Part shown: piece by piece, positions 13,489-23,564 of the stretch | How the letters are laid out: every line of letters starts with the position of its first letter | How positions within the stretch are numbered: the stretch's first letter is position 1 | NCBI RefSeq assembly: GCF_002008345.1 | Contig: NZ_MRAE01000011.1 | Location: forward strand, 1 to 64,000 | From: Clostridium tepidum | GTDB lineage: Bacteria; Bacillota; Clostridia; Clostridiales; Clostridiaceae | Reading direction: 5' to 3' | Length of the DNA: 64,000 nucleotides | Translations under genes and position numbers: made by a program | The notes under the pieces: model-generated | What the model was told of the DNA's origin: nothing | Databases searched by the model: none | What the model saw: only the letters and a program-made list of their open reading frames with translations

Positions 13489-15396
13489 TTAATATAATAC
13501 TCTTTCGTCTCCATTCCTCTTTGTGAATTTTATTCCATCAAAATGCTCTAATATGGCCAAAGAATATTTTCTACTAGTATTCATCATATCTCTAAATTCA
13601 GCCACTGTTATTTTACCATTATTTTCTATATATTTTTTTACTTTTTTCTTTGCCTCATTATAATCTGATGTTAAAAGTATACAATCCTCATTTACTTTAA
13701 ATAAAGTTCCTTCTTCTAGTATAGCTTCATAAACCCTCTTAAATTCTACTGGATTTTGTTCCTGGGAAATAAGCTCTTCATATTTAGGTGGAATATATTT
13801 TCCTTTTTTATAGCTGGCTATTATTCTATCATAAATATCCCTTTGTTCTTTATTAAACTCTACATTAAAATCATACTCTGAAATATACTTTCCATGAATT
13901 TTTATTAGTTTTTTACTTTCTAATAACTCTAAAAATTTATCATAAGTCTTTTGCTTTATATCCTTACCTAAAATTTTTATCCTTAATTCCTCTTTAGATA
14001 CTCCCCATTTAAGAGGATTTTTTTCATGAAATTCTTTTAAGATAGATATCATTTCTTTTACTTTTTTATTTATATAATTAATATGAGTATAAACCGTTTT
14101 ATCTCCATTACTAAATGATACTATCTTTTGTAATTTTATTAGTTCTTCTATTTCATCTGATATATTTTCTTCATTTTTTCCTAATGCTTTCAATATTTCA
14201 CCCTCGTTTGGAAATTTGGAGCTTAATTTTTCTATAATTTTTTCTATGATGTTGGAAGTATCTCCACTTTCTTTTAATTTTAATTCCTCTATATATTTTT
14301 CATTAAATCGTTTTGCCTTTTTAGGTAATGGTTCTATTACAGAACCTCCAGCTATAGTTACCATAGGAGAGTAAGATCTTATTACATATCTATCGTTTCT
14401 CTGACAAGTTATAGGTTTTTCTAATCTTAATTGAACATATCCTTCTTCTCCTGGATTTAAACATTCCTTATCTAATATAATAACTCTACATATTATTTCA
14501 CTAGTTCCATGATATAACCTAACTCTTTGTCTGTTTTCTAACGGTTTTGTTGCACTTTTTAAGTAATACAACTTACAATCTATCATCATTGATGGCTCCA
14601 TTAAATTTTGTATGGATACTACATCGCCTCTATTCACATCAGTCTTTTTTATATTAGATAAGTTTATTGCACATCGCTGACCTGCTTCTGCAATTTTAGT
14701 TGGCTCATCATGAACTTGAATTCCCCTAACCTTTGTAACAAGCTTTGATGGATAAACTTCTATAGTTTGTCCTTCTTTTACAGAACCACTTATTACCGTA
14801 CCTGTTATTACAGTACCAAAACCAGTTATAGAAAATACTCTATCTACAGGCAATCTAAAATGTCCATGCACATCTTTTGTCTTTATATTCTCCGCTATAT
14901 TATCTATAGCTTTTATTAATTCACCTATTCCTTCTTTAGTTTTTGAAGACACTGGATATATATCTGCATTTTCTAAAAAAGTACCTTTTAATTCTTCTCT
15001 TAAATCTTCTTTGACCATGTCTAACCATTCTGGATCTACCATATCTGTTTTGGTAAGAACAATTATGCCTTGATTAACATTAAGTAATTGAAGTATCTCT
15101 AAATGTTCTTTAGTTTGAGGCATAATACCCTCATCTGCAGCAATAACCATTAAAACTACGTCTATACCACTTACTCCAGCTAGCATATTCTTAATAAATT
15201 TTTCATGCCCTGGTACATCTACAATTCCTGCTCTTCTTCCTGAAGGTAGATCAAAAAATGTAAAACCTAAATTAATAGATATTCCCCTCTCTTTTTCCTC
15301 TCTAAGAGTATCTGTTTCTCTTCCTGTTAATGCTTTTATTAAGGTAGTTTTACCATGATCTATATGTCCAGCTGTTCCTATTATTACGTTCTTCAT
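13489..15396 (-). CDS. selB: Selenocysteine-specific elongation factor SelB
   Basis: 635 residues. The EF-Tu-like GTPase domain carries GTAGHIDHGKTTL at residues 6-18, DVPGHEKF (about 60) and LTKTDMVD (about 114). Beta-barrel domains follow, then C-terminal winged-helix repeats (from about 380) that bind the SECIS hairpin. It delivers Sec-tRNA-Sec to UGA codons. I chose the ATG at 15396 with GGTGG 5 bases upstream; the frame is open 6 codons further from a TTG without a site. It starts 18 bases past selA stop, in the selD-selA-selB operon. Confidence 0.97.
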   Translation of the reverse strand: MKNVIIGTAGHIDHGKTTLIKALTGRETDTLREEKERGISINLGFTFFDLPSGRRAGIVDVPGHEKFIKNMLAGVSGIDVVLMVIAADEGIMPQTKEHLEILQLLNVNQGIIVLTKTDMVDPEWLDMVKEDLREELKGTFLENADIYPVSSKTKEGIGELIKAIDNIAENIKTKDVHGHFRLPVDRVFSITGFGTVITGTVISGSVKEGQTIEVYPSKLVTKVRGIQVHDEPTKIAEAGQRCAINLSNIKKTDVNRGDVVSIQNLMEPSMMIDCKLYYLKSATKPLENRQRVRLYHGTSEIICRVIILDKECLNPGEEGYVQLRLEKPITCQRNDRYVIRSYSPMVTIAGGSVIEPLPKKAKRFNEKYIEELKLKESGDTSNIIEKIIEKLSSKFPNEGEILKALGKNEENISDEIEELIKLQKIVSFSNGDKTVYTHINYINKKVKEMISILKEFHEKNPLKWGVSKEELRIKILGKDIKQKTYDKFLELLESKKLIKIHGKYISEYDFNVEFNKEQRDIYDRIIASYKKGKYIPPKYEELISQEQNPVEFKRVYEAILEEGTLFKVNEDCILLTSDYNEAKKKVKKYIENNGKITVAEFRDMMNTSRKYSLAILEHFDGIKFTKRNGDERVLY

Positions 15397-15414
15397 ACAC
15401 ACCACCATTTTCAA

Positions 15415-16803
15415 TTATTTTAATAATTTTTTAAATTCTGCTACTATTATATTGAAATCTCTCTCAAATAAAGTCCTTACATCTAGTATTACCTCATCTT
15501 TACTTACCCTAACTATTATAGGATTTTTGCTCAATCTTAATTTTTCTTCTATTTTTTCTGCTGTTATTTTATCACTGGTCACTTTTACTACATAAGTAGG
15601 TATTTTTTCTCCTGGCATTGAGCCTCCACCTACCATAGAAAGATCCTCTGACACTTTAAAATTAAAATCTTTAACATTATTTTGAAGTCTTCTTTTTAAT
15701 CTTTGAGCTCTTTTTTTATGTATTTCTTTAGAACTTAAAATCATATTTAACGTTGGAATATTTTCTATAGCTTCCTTTTCATCTATATAATATTTTAATG
15801 TTCCTTCTAAGGCTGCCAAAGTCATTTTATCTATTCTTAAGGCTCTAGTTAATTGATTTTTTTTCATTTTATCTATATATTTCTTTTTACCCACTATTAT
15901 ACCTGCTTGTGGTCCTCCTAACATTTTATCTCCACTAAAGGTTACCACATCTACCCCTTTTTCAAGGCTGCTTTGAACAGTTGGTTCATAAGTAAAACCA
16001 TACTTAGAAAAATCAACTAAGGTACCACTACCTATATCTTCCATTACAGGCAGGTTATATTTTTGACCTAATTGTACCAATTCTTCTGAAGATACCTCTT
16101 CTGTGAAACCCATTATCTTAAAATTTGAAGTATGAACTTTAAGTAAAATCCCTGTATTATCATTTATATTATTTTCATAATCATATAAATGAGTTCTATT
16201 TGTAGTACCTACTTCTACTAAATGTGCCCTACTAAATTTCATTACATCTGGTACTCTAAAAGATCCTCCTATTTCTACTAATTGACCTCTGGATACTATG
16301 GCTTCTTTTTCTTCACAAAGTGTATTTAAAGCTAACATGACTGCTGCTGCATTATTATTAACTACTATTGCAGCTTCAGCACCTGTAACTTTTTTAATTA
16401 AATCTTCTACATGGCTATATCTTGATCCACGTTTTCCCTCTTTTAAGTCATATTCTAAATTACTATAGTTTTCAGATACTTTTATCATATTTTCTATAGC
16501 ACCTTTAGCTAATAATGATCTTCCTAGATTTGTATGTATAACTACCCCTGTAGCATTAATAACTTTTTTAAATTTACTACTTTTATTTTCTTCTAAAATA
16601 TCTATGAAATAATTTATAACATCTTCTTTTATAAAATTTTCTATATTATTTTTTAAAATTTCATTTCTATAATAATCTATAGATTGCCTAAGACTATCTA
16701 CTACTAATATTCTAGAATTGCTTTTTAAATACTTATTAACAATATCTTCTTTTAAAAGTTCATCTATTTTAGGTAAATTACGTAATAACTGTTTTTTATC
16801 CAT
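15415..16803 (-). CDS. selA: L-seryl-tRNA(Sec) selenium transferase SelA
   Basis: 462 residues, the normal bacterial length. SelA is a PLP enzyme that converts Ser-tRNA-Sec to Sec-tRNA-Sec with selenophosphate. The PLP lysine is in [14 protein letters not shown] (about residue 293), [12 protein letters not shown] (about 86) is the conserved N-terminal signature, and [15 protein letters not shown] lies near the C terminus. It is placed between selD and selB, supplying the tRNA substrate that SelB delivers. Confidence 0.97.
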   Translation of the reverse strand: MDKKQLLRNLPKIDELLKEDIVNKYLKSNSRILVVDSLRQSIDYYRNEILKNNIENFIKEDVINYFIDILEENKSSKFKKVINATGVVIHTNLGRSLLAKGAIENMIKVSENYSNLEYDLKEGKRGSRYSHVEDLIKKVTGAEAAIVVNNNAAAVMLALNTLCEEKEAIVSRGQLVEIGGSFRVPDVMKFSRAHLVEVGTTNRTHLYDYENNINDNTGILLKVHTSNFKIMGFTEEVSSEELVQLGQKYNLPVMEDIGSGTLVDFSKYGFTYEPTVQSSLEKGVDVVTFSGDKMLGGPQAGIIVGKKKYIDKMKKNQLTRALRIDKMTLAALEGTLKYYIDEKEAIENIPTLNMILSSKEIHKKRAQRLKRRLQNNVKDFNFKVSEDLSMVGGGSMPGEKIPTYVVKVTSDKITAEKIEEKLRLSKNPIIVRVSKDEVILDVRTLFERDFNIIVAEFKKLLK

Positions 16804-16871
16804 GCCCCATTCTCCATTTCTTAATTATATTATATACCCACAACATTTATTGTTATAAATAATATAATATT

Positions 16872-17951
16872 TTATTCAACTATTATATATTTATCTTGCT
16901 TTTCTATAACCTCTCCTACAATAGAAGATTTTAATTCCAATTTATCTAATTCTTCCATAATGTTATTCGCCTCTTCTATTGAACAAGAAAATAACAATCC
17001 ACCTGAAGTCTGAGGATCAAATAGTATATCTTGCATAAATACAGGAACATTTTTAAATTCAAATTTTCCTTCAATATGCTCTCTATTAGCATATGCTCCT
17101 GCAGGAACTAGTCCAAACTCAGCATACTCCTCTGCCTCTTTTATATATGGTATTTTTTTATGATCAAATTTTAAAGTTAAGTTTGATGCATTAGCCATTT
17201 CATAGCTATGCCCTAAAAATCCAAATCCAGTAATATCTGTACACGCACTTACATTATACTTAGCCATTATTTCTCCTGCATATTTATTTAAAGTACTCAT
17301 AGATTTAACTGCCGCATCTATTGCTTTTTTAGAAGCCATTTCACCTTTTATTGCAGTATTTATAATTCCTATACCTAAAGGTTTTGTAGTAATTAAAACT
17401 TCCCCTTCTTTACATCCATAATTTTTTAAAACTTTATTCGGATGTACAATACCTGTTACTGATAAACCATATTTAGGCTCATTATCATCAACAGTATGAC
17501 CTCCTATTACTACAGCTCCTGACTCAATAACTTTATCTGCTCCCCCTCTCAATATTTCCCCTAAAATTTCTATAGGTAAACAAGATGGAAAACAAACTAT
17601 ATTTAGTGCTACTGTTGGTTTACCTCCCATAGCATATACATCACTTAAAGAATTAGCTGCAGCTATTTGCCCAAACATGTATGGATCATCTACTATAGGT
17701 GTAAAAAAATCTAATGTTTGTATTATGGCTGTATCATCATTTATCTTATATACTGCTGCATCATCTGCAGTTTCTATTCCTACCATTAAATTTTCATTTT
17801 CCATTTTAGGTAATTTCGAAAGTATTTTTGAAAGCACCCCTGGTGCTATTTTAGCTGCTCATCCTGATGTTCTTGAAAGCTCTGTTAGTCTTATATTTTT
17901 TTTTCCTATAGAACAAGCTTCTCCTTCTTTGATATTTATACTATTTGACAT
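16872..17951 (-). CDS. selD: Selenide, water dikinase SelD, itself a selenoprotein (UGA = Sec at codon 31)
   Basis: SelD makes selenophosphate from selenide and ATP. The uninterrupted frame starts only at 17837 and lacks the catalytic N terminus. Reading through a TGA at 17859-17861 extends it to an ATG at 17951: MSNSINIKEGEACSIGKKN, then RLTELSRTSG-U-AAKIAPGVL. The Sec lies where other SelD proteins have the catalytic Cys/Sec, giving 359 residues, close to the family norm. A hairpin at 17833-17847 serves as SECIS. Later motifs (GIETADDAAVY, GMxG-type MGGKPTVALN, GGHTVDDNEPKYGL, SGGLLFSC) are intact. It is upstream of selA and selB. Confidence 0.93.
17833..17847 (-). promoter_or_regulatory. 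SECIS-like hairpin in selD
   Basis: On the minus strand AGCACC-AGG-GGTGCT forms a 6-bp stem beginning 11 bases after the UGA, with the apical loop about 17 bases from it, in the range seen for bacterial SECIS elements; the loop contains the G residues expected for SelB binding. Confidence 0.75.
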
Positions 17952-18062
17952 TTTAAGCACCTCTCTTTATAAAAACCCAACTCCAACTACAATTAAAATA
18001 ATAAATTATTCAATACTCATTATATATTATTTTGTAAAAATTTAAAAGAAATATGAAGAATA

Positions 18063-18671
18063 CTATCTAATTTCAGCCTTTTCTTTTATTTTTTCTATAG
18101 TTTTATCTCCAATTCTTCCTATAGCTTTTAAATCTTCAAAATTTTTAAAGGTACCTTGTTTTTCTCTATAATCTATTATCTTCTGGGCAGTTACATCTCC
18201 TATACCTGGTATAGTCTTTAATTCTTCCTTAGATGCACTGTTTAAATCTACTTTTCCACTAGTATTAATTCCAACATTACTTGATACTCCACTATCATTT
18301 GTGCCTCTACTATTTTCACCTTTTTTCCCTATATAGATATAATCCTCATCTTTAAGTTTTTTAGCTAAATTCAATTTATATGTATCTGCATTACTTGTAT
18401 ATCCACCAGAAATTTTTATAAGTTCTTCTACTCTACTATTATCCTTAAGTTTATACACCCCTGGATTTTTAACTTCTCCATTTATATAGACGGTTATCTC
18501 TTTTTCTAATTTTTTATTTTCTTTTTCTGTATTTTTTATATTTTCTACAAATATTTCTTCTTCATTAATATTAGCTTTTTCTGGTTTAGATAATACATAT
18601 CCTATTACTGTAAATACTGCTAAAATAAAAACTATTGCTATAGATCCTATTATTTTCTTTTTATTTTTCAT
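18063..18671 (-). CDS. comEA: ComEA-like helix-hairpin-helix protein
   Basis: 202 residues. An N-terminal membrane anchor (IIGSIAIVFILAVFTVIGYV, residues 7-26), an SLBB domain (ITVYINGEVKNPGVYKL, about 58-110), a low-complexity linker, and a C-terminal double helix-hairpin-helix (KVDLNSASKEELKTIPGIGD, then FKNFEDLKAIGRIGDKTI) match ComEA, the DNA receptor for competence. Many clostridia carry the gene without known natural transformation. It stands alone, downstream of dacA and divergent from it. Confidence 0.9.
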   Translation of the reverse strand: MKNKKKIIGSIAIVFILAVFTVIGYVLSKPEKANINEEEIFVENIKNTEKENKKLEKEITVYINGEVKNPGVYKLKDNSRVEELIKISGGYTSNADTYKLNLAKKLKDEDYIYIGKKGENSRGTNDSGVSSNVGINTSGKVDLNSASKEELKTIPGIGDVTAQKIIDYREKQGTFKNFEDLKAIGRIGDKTIEKIKEKAEIR

Positions 18672-18859
18672 ATACTTATCACTCCATAATATGATTATTT
18701 ATATTGGTTTTTGTCAAATATTATAATGGATTTAAATGAAATTTAATCATTCAATTGTTCTAATTATTGACATATTTATAATTTTAATTCGCATATTAAT
18801 GTTTTTTTTGATATAATAAAAATTGTTATTATGTAAAAATAGGAGGTTTGCTTAATATA

Positions 18860-20110
18860 ATGAAGCCCATTTTTTATAAAATATTATGTTGTATTCTTTT
18901 ATTGCCTTTACTTATTTCCAATGTAGTTTTAGCAAAAGATTCTAAACCAAACTTTAAAATAGCGGCTGATGGTGTTGTATTGATGGATTCCAAAACTGGT
19001 AAAATAATTTATTCAAAAAATCCAGATAAACCATATCCTCCAGCTTCCACTACCAAAATAATGACCGCTCTTTTAACTTTAGAAAAAGGTAATTTAGATG
19101 ATGTTGTTACTATAGGTCATAATCCTCCTTTAGCTGATGGAAGTAAAATATACATATTTGAAGGGGAAAAAATTAAAGTAAGAGATCTATTATATGGGCT
19201 TTTACTAGCTTCAGCTAATGATTGTGCTGAAGCATTAGCTGAATATCTTAGTGGATCCGTGGATAATTTTGCAAAAGAAATGAATAAACGTGCTAAAGAA
19301 TTAGGTTGTACTAATACTAATTTTGTAAATCCTAGTGGATTATACAATGATAAACATAGAACTTCTGCTAGAGATTTAGCTCTCATTATGAATGAATTAG
19401 TTAAACAACCTGAATATACTAAAATAGCCACAACTGTTTCTTATAATATTCCAGCTACAAATAAATCAAAAGAAAAAAGACCTTTGTGGAATGAAAATAA
19501 ATTAATCCAAAAAAATTCAAACTTTTACTACCAAGGTTGTGAAGGTGGTAAAACCGGATATACTGTTCAATCAAATCATTCTTATGTAGCTAGTGTTAAT
19601 AAAAATAATCATAGACTTATAGTTGCTCTTATTCATGATAAAGAAAAGCATTTCTTTGATGATGCAGTAAAACTATTTAACTATGGATTTAATAATTTTA
19701 CTTTAAATCTTTTATATCCTAAAGATTCATATGTAACTACATATATAAATGATAATTTGAAAATACCATTATATGCTTCGGAGGATTTTTATTATTTAAA
19801 ATCAAAAGATGATAATACAAATCCTGATTTAAAATTAGAAAATGCTAATTTAAAAAATCTTAAATTTAAAAAAGGTGATGTGGTTTTAAGTGCTAATTTA
19901 AGTCGAGGCTCTAATAGTATAGGAAGTTTAACTTTAAAAAGTGGTGTAGATCATGAATCCACTTTCTTCAATAATAAATTTATTAATATAAATCTAACTA
20001 CTAAAAATATAATTTTAATATGTTTAGCAGTTATTTGTGTAATATTTTTAATTTTTAAGATTACAAAAAAAATTTCAAAATCTAAAAAAAATAATAAGTA
20101 TTATTTTTAA
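18860..20110 (+). CDS. D-alanyl-D-alanine carboxypeptidase (DacA/DacF type)
   Basis: 416 residues. It trims the terminal D-Ala from peptidoglycan stem peptides. A signal peptide (FYKILCCILLLPLLISNVVLA) precedes the S11 peptidase domain with SxxK in PASTTKIMTA, SxN in SANDCAEAL and KTG in GGKTGYTVQS. A C-terminal beta domain and a terminal hydrophobic anchor (NIILICLAVICVIFLIF) follow. The ATG at 18860 was chosen over the in-frame TTG at 18848 because the TTG is only 1 base from AGGAGG. In sporeformers such enzymes can act in vegetative or spore cortex modification. Confidence 0.93.
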   Translation: MKPIFYKILCCILLLPLLISNVVLAKDSKPNFKIAADGVVLMDSKTGKIIYSKNPDKPYPPASTTKIMTALLTLEKGNLDDVVTIGHNPPLADGSKIYIFEGEKIKVRDLLYGLLLASANDCAEALAEYLSGSVDNFAKEMNKRAKELGCTNTNFVNPSGLYNDKHRTSARDLALIMNELVKQPEYTKIATTVSYNIPATNKSKEKRPLWNENKLIQKNSNFYYQGCEGGKTGYTVQSNHSYVASVNKNNHRLIVALIHDKEKHFFDDAVKLFNYGFNNFTLNLLYPKDSYVTTYINDNLKIPLYASEDFYYLKSKDDNTNPDLKLENANLKNLKFKKGDVVLSANLSRGSNSIGSLTLKSGVDHESTFFNNKFININLTTKNIILICLAVICVIFLIFKITKKISKSKKNNKYYF

Positions 20111-20155
20111 TATAAAAGCTATGAAATTAAACATTTTAATTTCATAGCTTTTATA
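20111..20155. terminator. Bidirectional terminator
   Basis: TATAAAAGCTATGAAATT pairs with AATTTCATAGCTTTTATA between the convergent dacA-type gene and the pseudouridine synthase gene. Confidence 0.75.
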
Positions 20156-20199
20156 TGTTTATTTCAGATTATTATCTTTTTAATATTTTTATAAAAAAT

Positions 20200-21099
20200 C
20201 TACTTCAATTTTTCTATTAAGTTTTCCATGTCTTTTGGTAAATTACACTTTAATTTTAAAATTTCCCCTGTTCTAGGATGTGGAAATTCTAATTTATACG
20301 CATGTAAAGCTTGCCTTTCTATGTATTCTTTATCTCCTTCTCCATTTCCATATAAAGAATCCCCATAAAGAGGATACCCTAAATAAGACATATGAACTCT
20401 AATTTGATGAGTTCTTCCAGTTTCTAATTCTAACTCAACTATACTACCTTTAGATAACTCTTCTAAAACTTTATATTTAGTTATACTTTCTTGACCTCTA
20501 TCATCTACTATTCTTTTAATAGATTCACTTTCTTCTTTGTATATAGGTAGATTAATTATTCCCTGCTTCTTTTTCATCTTCCCATGCACAATTGCTATAT
20601 ATATTTTTTTGAAACTATCTTTCCCCATATCTGAGGCTAATCTCATATGAGAAAACTGATTTTTAGCTACTATTATTAATCCAGATGTATCTCTATCTAA
20701 TCTATTAACTAATCTTACTATAGATTTTTCTTTATTTTTCTTAAAATGATATAACACTCCGTTGGATAAGGTTCCTGTAGGATGACTCTTGGTAGGATGT
20801 ACCACTAAACCAGGTCTTTTATTTATAACTATAATATCACTATCCTCATATACTATTTCTATCTCCATATCTTCTGGCTCTATATTTTGTTGTTCATCTT
20901 CTTGCATGTAAATTTCTATTAAATCATTTTGTGACACTTTGTGTTTCTTTATTACTTTTTCTCCATTCACAAAAATTCTACCATCTCTAACAGCTTTTCT
21001 AACAAATCTCCCTGATAGATTTTCTATTTCTTTTAAATAATCTTTTATATCAATATTACAATTTATTTCTTTAACTACAAAAATTAATTTATTACCCAT
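20200..21099 (-). CDS. RluA/RluD-family pseudouridine synthase
   Basis: 299 residues. An N-terminal S4 RNA-binding domain (LSGRFVRKAVRDGRIFVNG, about residues 29-47) leads into the catalytic domain with the signature VNRLDRDTSGLIIVAK (catalytic Asp near residue 134) and ETGRTHQIRVHMSYLGYPL. Members modify 23S rRNA uridines; the exact site cannot be told from sequence. It is followed by a bidirectional terminator and preceded by the ridA terminator, so it is monocistronic. Confidence 0.92.
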   Translation of the reverse strand: MGNKLIFVVKEINCNIDIKDYLKEIENLSGRFVRKAVRDGRIFVNGEKVIKKHKVSQNDLIEIYMQEDEQQNIEPEDMEIEIVYEDSDIIVINKRPGLVVHPTKSHPTGTLSNGVLYHFKKNKEKSIVRLVNRLDRDTSGLIIVAKNQFSHMRLASDMGKDSFKKIYIAIVHGKMKKKQGIINLPIYKEESESIKRIVDDRGQESITKYKVLEELSKGSIVELELETGRTHQIRVHMSYLGYPLYGDSLYGNGEGDKEYIERQALHAYKLEFPHPRTGEILKLKCNLPKDMENLIEKLK

Positions 21100-21220
21100 T
21101 AATTTCTCCTTTTATTTACTATATATTTTACTATAGTATTATAACATCAAAAAAATGAAAATCACATATTACTTATAAATAGAAATTTTTTATAAGTATA
21201 TATGTTTATAAAATTCAAAT

Positions 21221-21252
21221 AAAAAATGAAGGGAACTTTCCCTTCATTTTTT
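21221..21252 (-). terminator. Terminator of ridA
   Basis: AAAAAATGAAGGGAA pairs with TTCCCTTCATTTTTT; on the minus strand it ends in a T-tract 8 bases after the ridA stop. Confidence 0.75.
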
Positions 21253-21259
21253 ATGTATG

Positions 21260-21640
21260 CTATATCATAGCAACTAATTCTATTTCTACTAAAGCATCTT
21301 TTGGTAATTTACCAACTTGCACACAAGATCTTGCAGGTGGATTTTCTTTAAAATATTTTGCATATACTTCATTAACTGCTGCAAAATCATTCATATCTTT
21401 TAAGAAAATAACTGTTTTTATAACCTTATCAAAAGAAGTTCCTGCTTCTTCTAAAACAGCCTTTAAATTTTCCATAGATCTTTCTGTTGCTTTTTTGATA
21501 TCGTCAGAAACTAATTCTCCTGTTGCTGGATCTAATGGAATTTGACCTGATGTAAATAATAAGTCTCCTACTTTTATAGCTTGTGAATATGCACCTAATG
21601 CTGCTGGAGCTTTTTTTGTACTTATAACTACTTTTTCCAT
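21260..21640 (-). CDS. ridA: RidA family enamine/imine deaminase
   Basis: 126 residues, a standard YjgF/YER057c/UK114 protein. AYSQAIKVGDLLFTSGQIPL near the N terminus, SMENLKAVLEEAGTSFDKVI in the middle and PPARSCVQVGKLPKDALVEI at the C terminus, including the conserved Arg that binds substrate carboxylate. It hydrolyses reactive enamine/imine intermediates from PLP enzymes such as threonine dehydratase. AGGAGG precedes its ATG and it lies 15 bases downstream of the LCP gene. Confidence 0.95.
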   Translation of the reverse strand: MEKVVISTKKAPAALGAYSQAIKVGDLLFTSGQIPLDPATGELVSDDIKKATERSMENLKAVLEEAGTSFDKVIKTVIFLKDMNDFAAVNEVYAKYFKENPPARSCVQVGKLPKDALVEIELVAMI

Positions 21641-21655
21641 AAAATAATCCTCCTT

Positions 21656-22921
21656 TTAATTAATATCATTAGCAAAATCTTTTCCTAATAATATTATTAT
21701 ATCAAAATTTTCATCTGATTGGAGATTTTTTTCTATATTTGCAATATTTAAATAATTTTCTATTTCTTCTGTAGATATAGAACTATCTTTTTTTAATCTT
21801 ATTTTGGTAAAGTCTCTTCTTTCACCATTACCTGTAACAATATTATTATATCCCATTTCTTTTAACTTTTTCTGGCAATTAGCTGCTAAACCGTTAACTT
21901 TTGTACCATTCAATACTTTAATTTTAATTTCACTTTTATCTACTTCCGCATTATTTTGTAATGTTGATCCTGTTTTCAAAGTATATATTATATCTCTATT
22001 TTTTTCTCTATCATATATAAAATATGAAATATTTCCTATATACTTAGCTTCTCCTTTAAGAGTAATCATATTAATATTAGAATTATCTCCTTTAGTCACA
22101 GCGTAACCATATTTAATTATTTCCTCTGGAGACATATCTGTTTCTATATAATCTGGTATAGTGCTTAATATATTAGGGATTTTAGGTATTATACTTGGAC
22201 TTTTAACTTTTTCTATTACTTTTGACATAAACTTATGTTGGTTCTCTATTCTACCTAAATCTCCATCTGCAAGACCTGTGCCATTGTTATTTTTTCTCCA
22301 TCTAAAAAACTCTTCTGCTTTCTTACCATCTAAATGTACTGTAGTGCCTTTTTGAAAATGTATGTGCAAATTTTGAGATGGATCATCATAATTCATATTT
22401 CTCGTTATTTCCATTTCTACTCCACCTATAGCATCTATAATCTTTCTGAATCCTTCATAATCTACCTTAACATAATTATTTATTTCTATGCCTAAAAGAT
22501 TTTCTACAGCATCTATTGCTCCATTTACCCCATTTACAGCATGTGCTGAATTTATTTTCATCTTTTTTCCATTCACAGTTACACGGGTATCTCTTGGTAC
22601 AGATACAATGTTTATTTCTTTAGTTTTAGGATTATAATTTACTACAAGCATAGTATCTGTTCGTTTTGGATCTGATGCCTCTTTTGAATTAGGATCTCCA
22701 ATATCAACTCCCATAACAAGTATATTTACTGGCTCTCCAGCTTCAGCTTTTTTAGTATTTATTTTCCCTTCTCCTAATTTAGAATTATTAGTAAACCCTA
22801 AAAGATAAAAATAACCTAATACTCCTAGTAATATAATAAAAGTACAAAATACAATTATAATTTTTAAAGCTCTTCTTTTCTTTTTTTTACTAGCCTTTTT
22901 TCTCTTTTTATTATTCCCCAT
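21656..22921 (-). CDS. LytR-CpsA-Psr family protein with LytR_C domain
   Basis: 421 residues. A basic N terminus (KKRKKASKKKKRRALK), one membrane span (IIIVFCTFIILLGVLGYFYL) and an extracellular LCP domain with TDTMLVVNYNPKTKEINIVS and VPRDTRV place it among enzymes that transfer teichoic acid or other polymers to peptidoglycan. A C-terminal LytR_C domain (IKVLNGTKVNGLAANCQKKL) follows. The neighbouring order LCP-yqeK-nadD-yhbY-obgE is common in Firmicutes; rsfS, often next to yqeK, is not here. Confidence 0.92.
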   Translation of the reverse strand: MGNNKKRKKASKKKKRRALKIIIVFCTFIILLGVLGYFYLLGFTNNSKLGEGKINTKKAEAGEPVNILVMGVDIGDPNSKEASDPKRTDTMLVVNYNPKTKEINIVSVPRDTRVTVNGKKMKINSAHAVNGVNGAIDAVENLLGIEINNYVKVDYEGFRKIIDAIGGVEMEITRNMNYDDPSQNLHIHFQKGTTVHLDGKKAEEFFRWRKNNNGTGLADGDLGRIENQHKFMSKVIEKVKSPSIIPKIPNILSTIPDYIETDMSPEEIIKYGYAVTKGDNSNINMITLKGEAKYIGNISYFIYDREKNRDIIYTLKTGSTLQNNAEVDKSEIKIKVLNGTKVNGLAANCQKKLKEMGYNNIVTGNGERRDFTKIRLKKDSSISTEEIENYLNIANIEKNLQSDENFDIIILLGKDFANDIN

Positions 22922-22931
22922 AACATTTCAC

Positions 22932-23501
22932 CTACAATTTATCATTTACTAAGCAATTTCTAGCTATAACTGTATTAATATGTAACAGTTCTCCTTTGCT
23001 AACAACATATTGTATTGTTGAATTTAAAGATTCTATCATAGCTTTGTCTATATCTATAAATGCTAATTTTCTTAATTTTTCAACTCCATTAAACTTTCTT
23101 AATGGTTCTATTATGTCTGCTAAATAAATAATTTTTTCTAAGACACTCATATTATTTCTTCCTGTAGTATGATATTCTACCGCATTTAATATATCTATAT
23201 CTTCTATTCCCATTTTTTCTTTCATTATTATTGTTGCCACTAATCCATGAGTTATTTGCAAATTTTTTAGCGATATCCAATCTAAATTTATATTATGTTT
23301 TTTTATAATATTTAATAGTTCATTATCACTCATATTTTTTGCACAATCATGACATAAAGCTGCTATTTTAGCCTTATGTACATCAACATCATATTTTTTT
23401 GCTAGTTTTATAGCTGTTTCTTTTACACTTATTACATGCTTATATCTATCTTCTTTTAAATTTTCTTTTAAATATGCATATATTTGTTCCTCATTCCACA
23501 T
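22932..23501 (-). CDS. yqeK: HD-domain phosphohydrolase YqeK
   Basis: 189 residues. The HD metal site is seen as RYKHVISV, CHDCAKN and THGLVATII, followed by EYHTTG and IIYLADIIEP. YqeK enzymes hydrolyse diadenosine tetraphosphate. The gene ends 10 bases before the LCP gene and begins about 60 bases after nadD, consistent with one transcript. Confidence 0.93.
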   Translation of the reverse strand: MWNEEQIYAYLKENLKEDRYKHVISVKETAIKLAKKYDVDVHKAKIAALCHDCAKNMSDNELLNIIKKHNINLDWISLKNLQITHGLVATIIMKEKMGIEDIDILNAVEYHTTGRNNMSVLEKIIYLADIIEPLRKFNGVEKLRKLAFIDIDKAMIESLNSTIQYVVSKGELLHINTVIARNCLVNDKL

Positions 23502-23564
23502 ATTTTGCCCCTCCCCAAGGAAATAATTAATATATAAATTAATTTTCCAACTAAATTAAATCTA

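Noticed and set aside
16872-17837. selD starting at the 17837 ATG
   Set aside because: It would lack the catalytic N terminus. Reading through the in-frame UGA explains the conserved upstream sequence and the SECIS-like hairpin.
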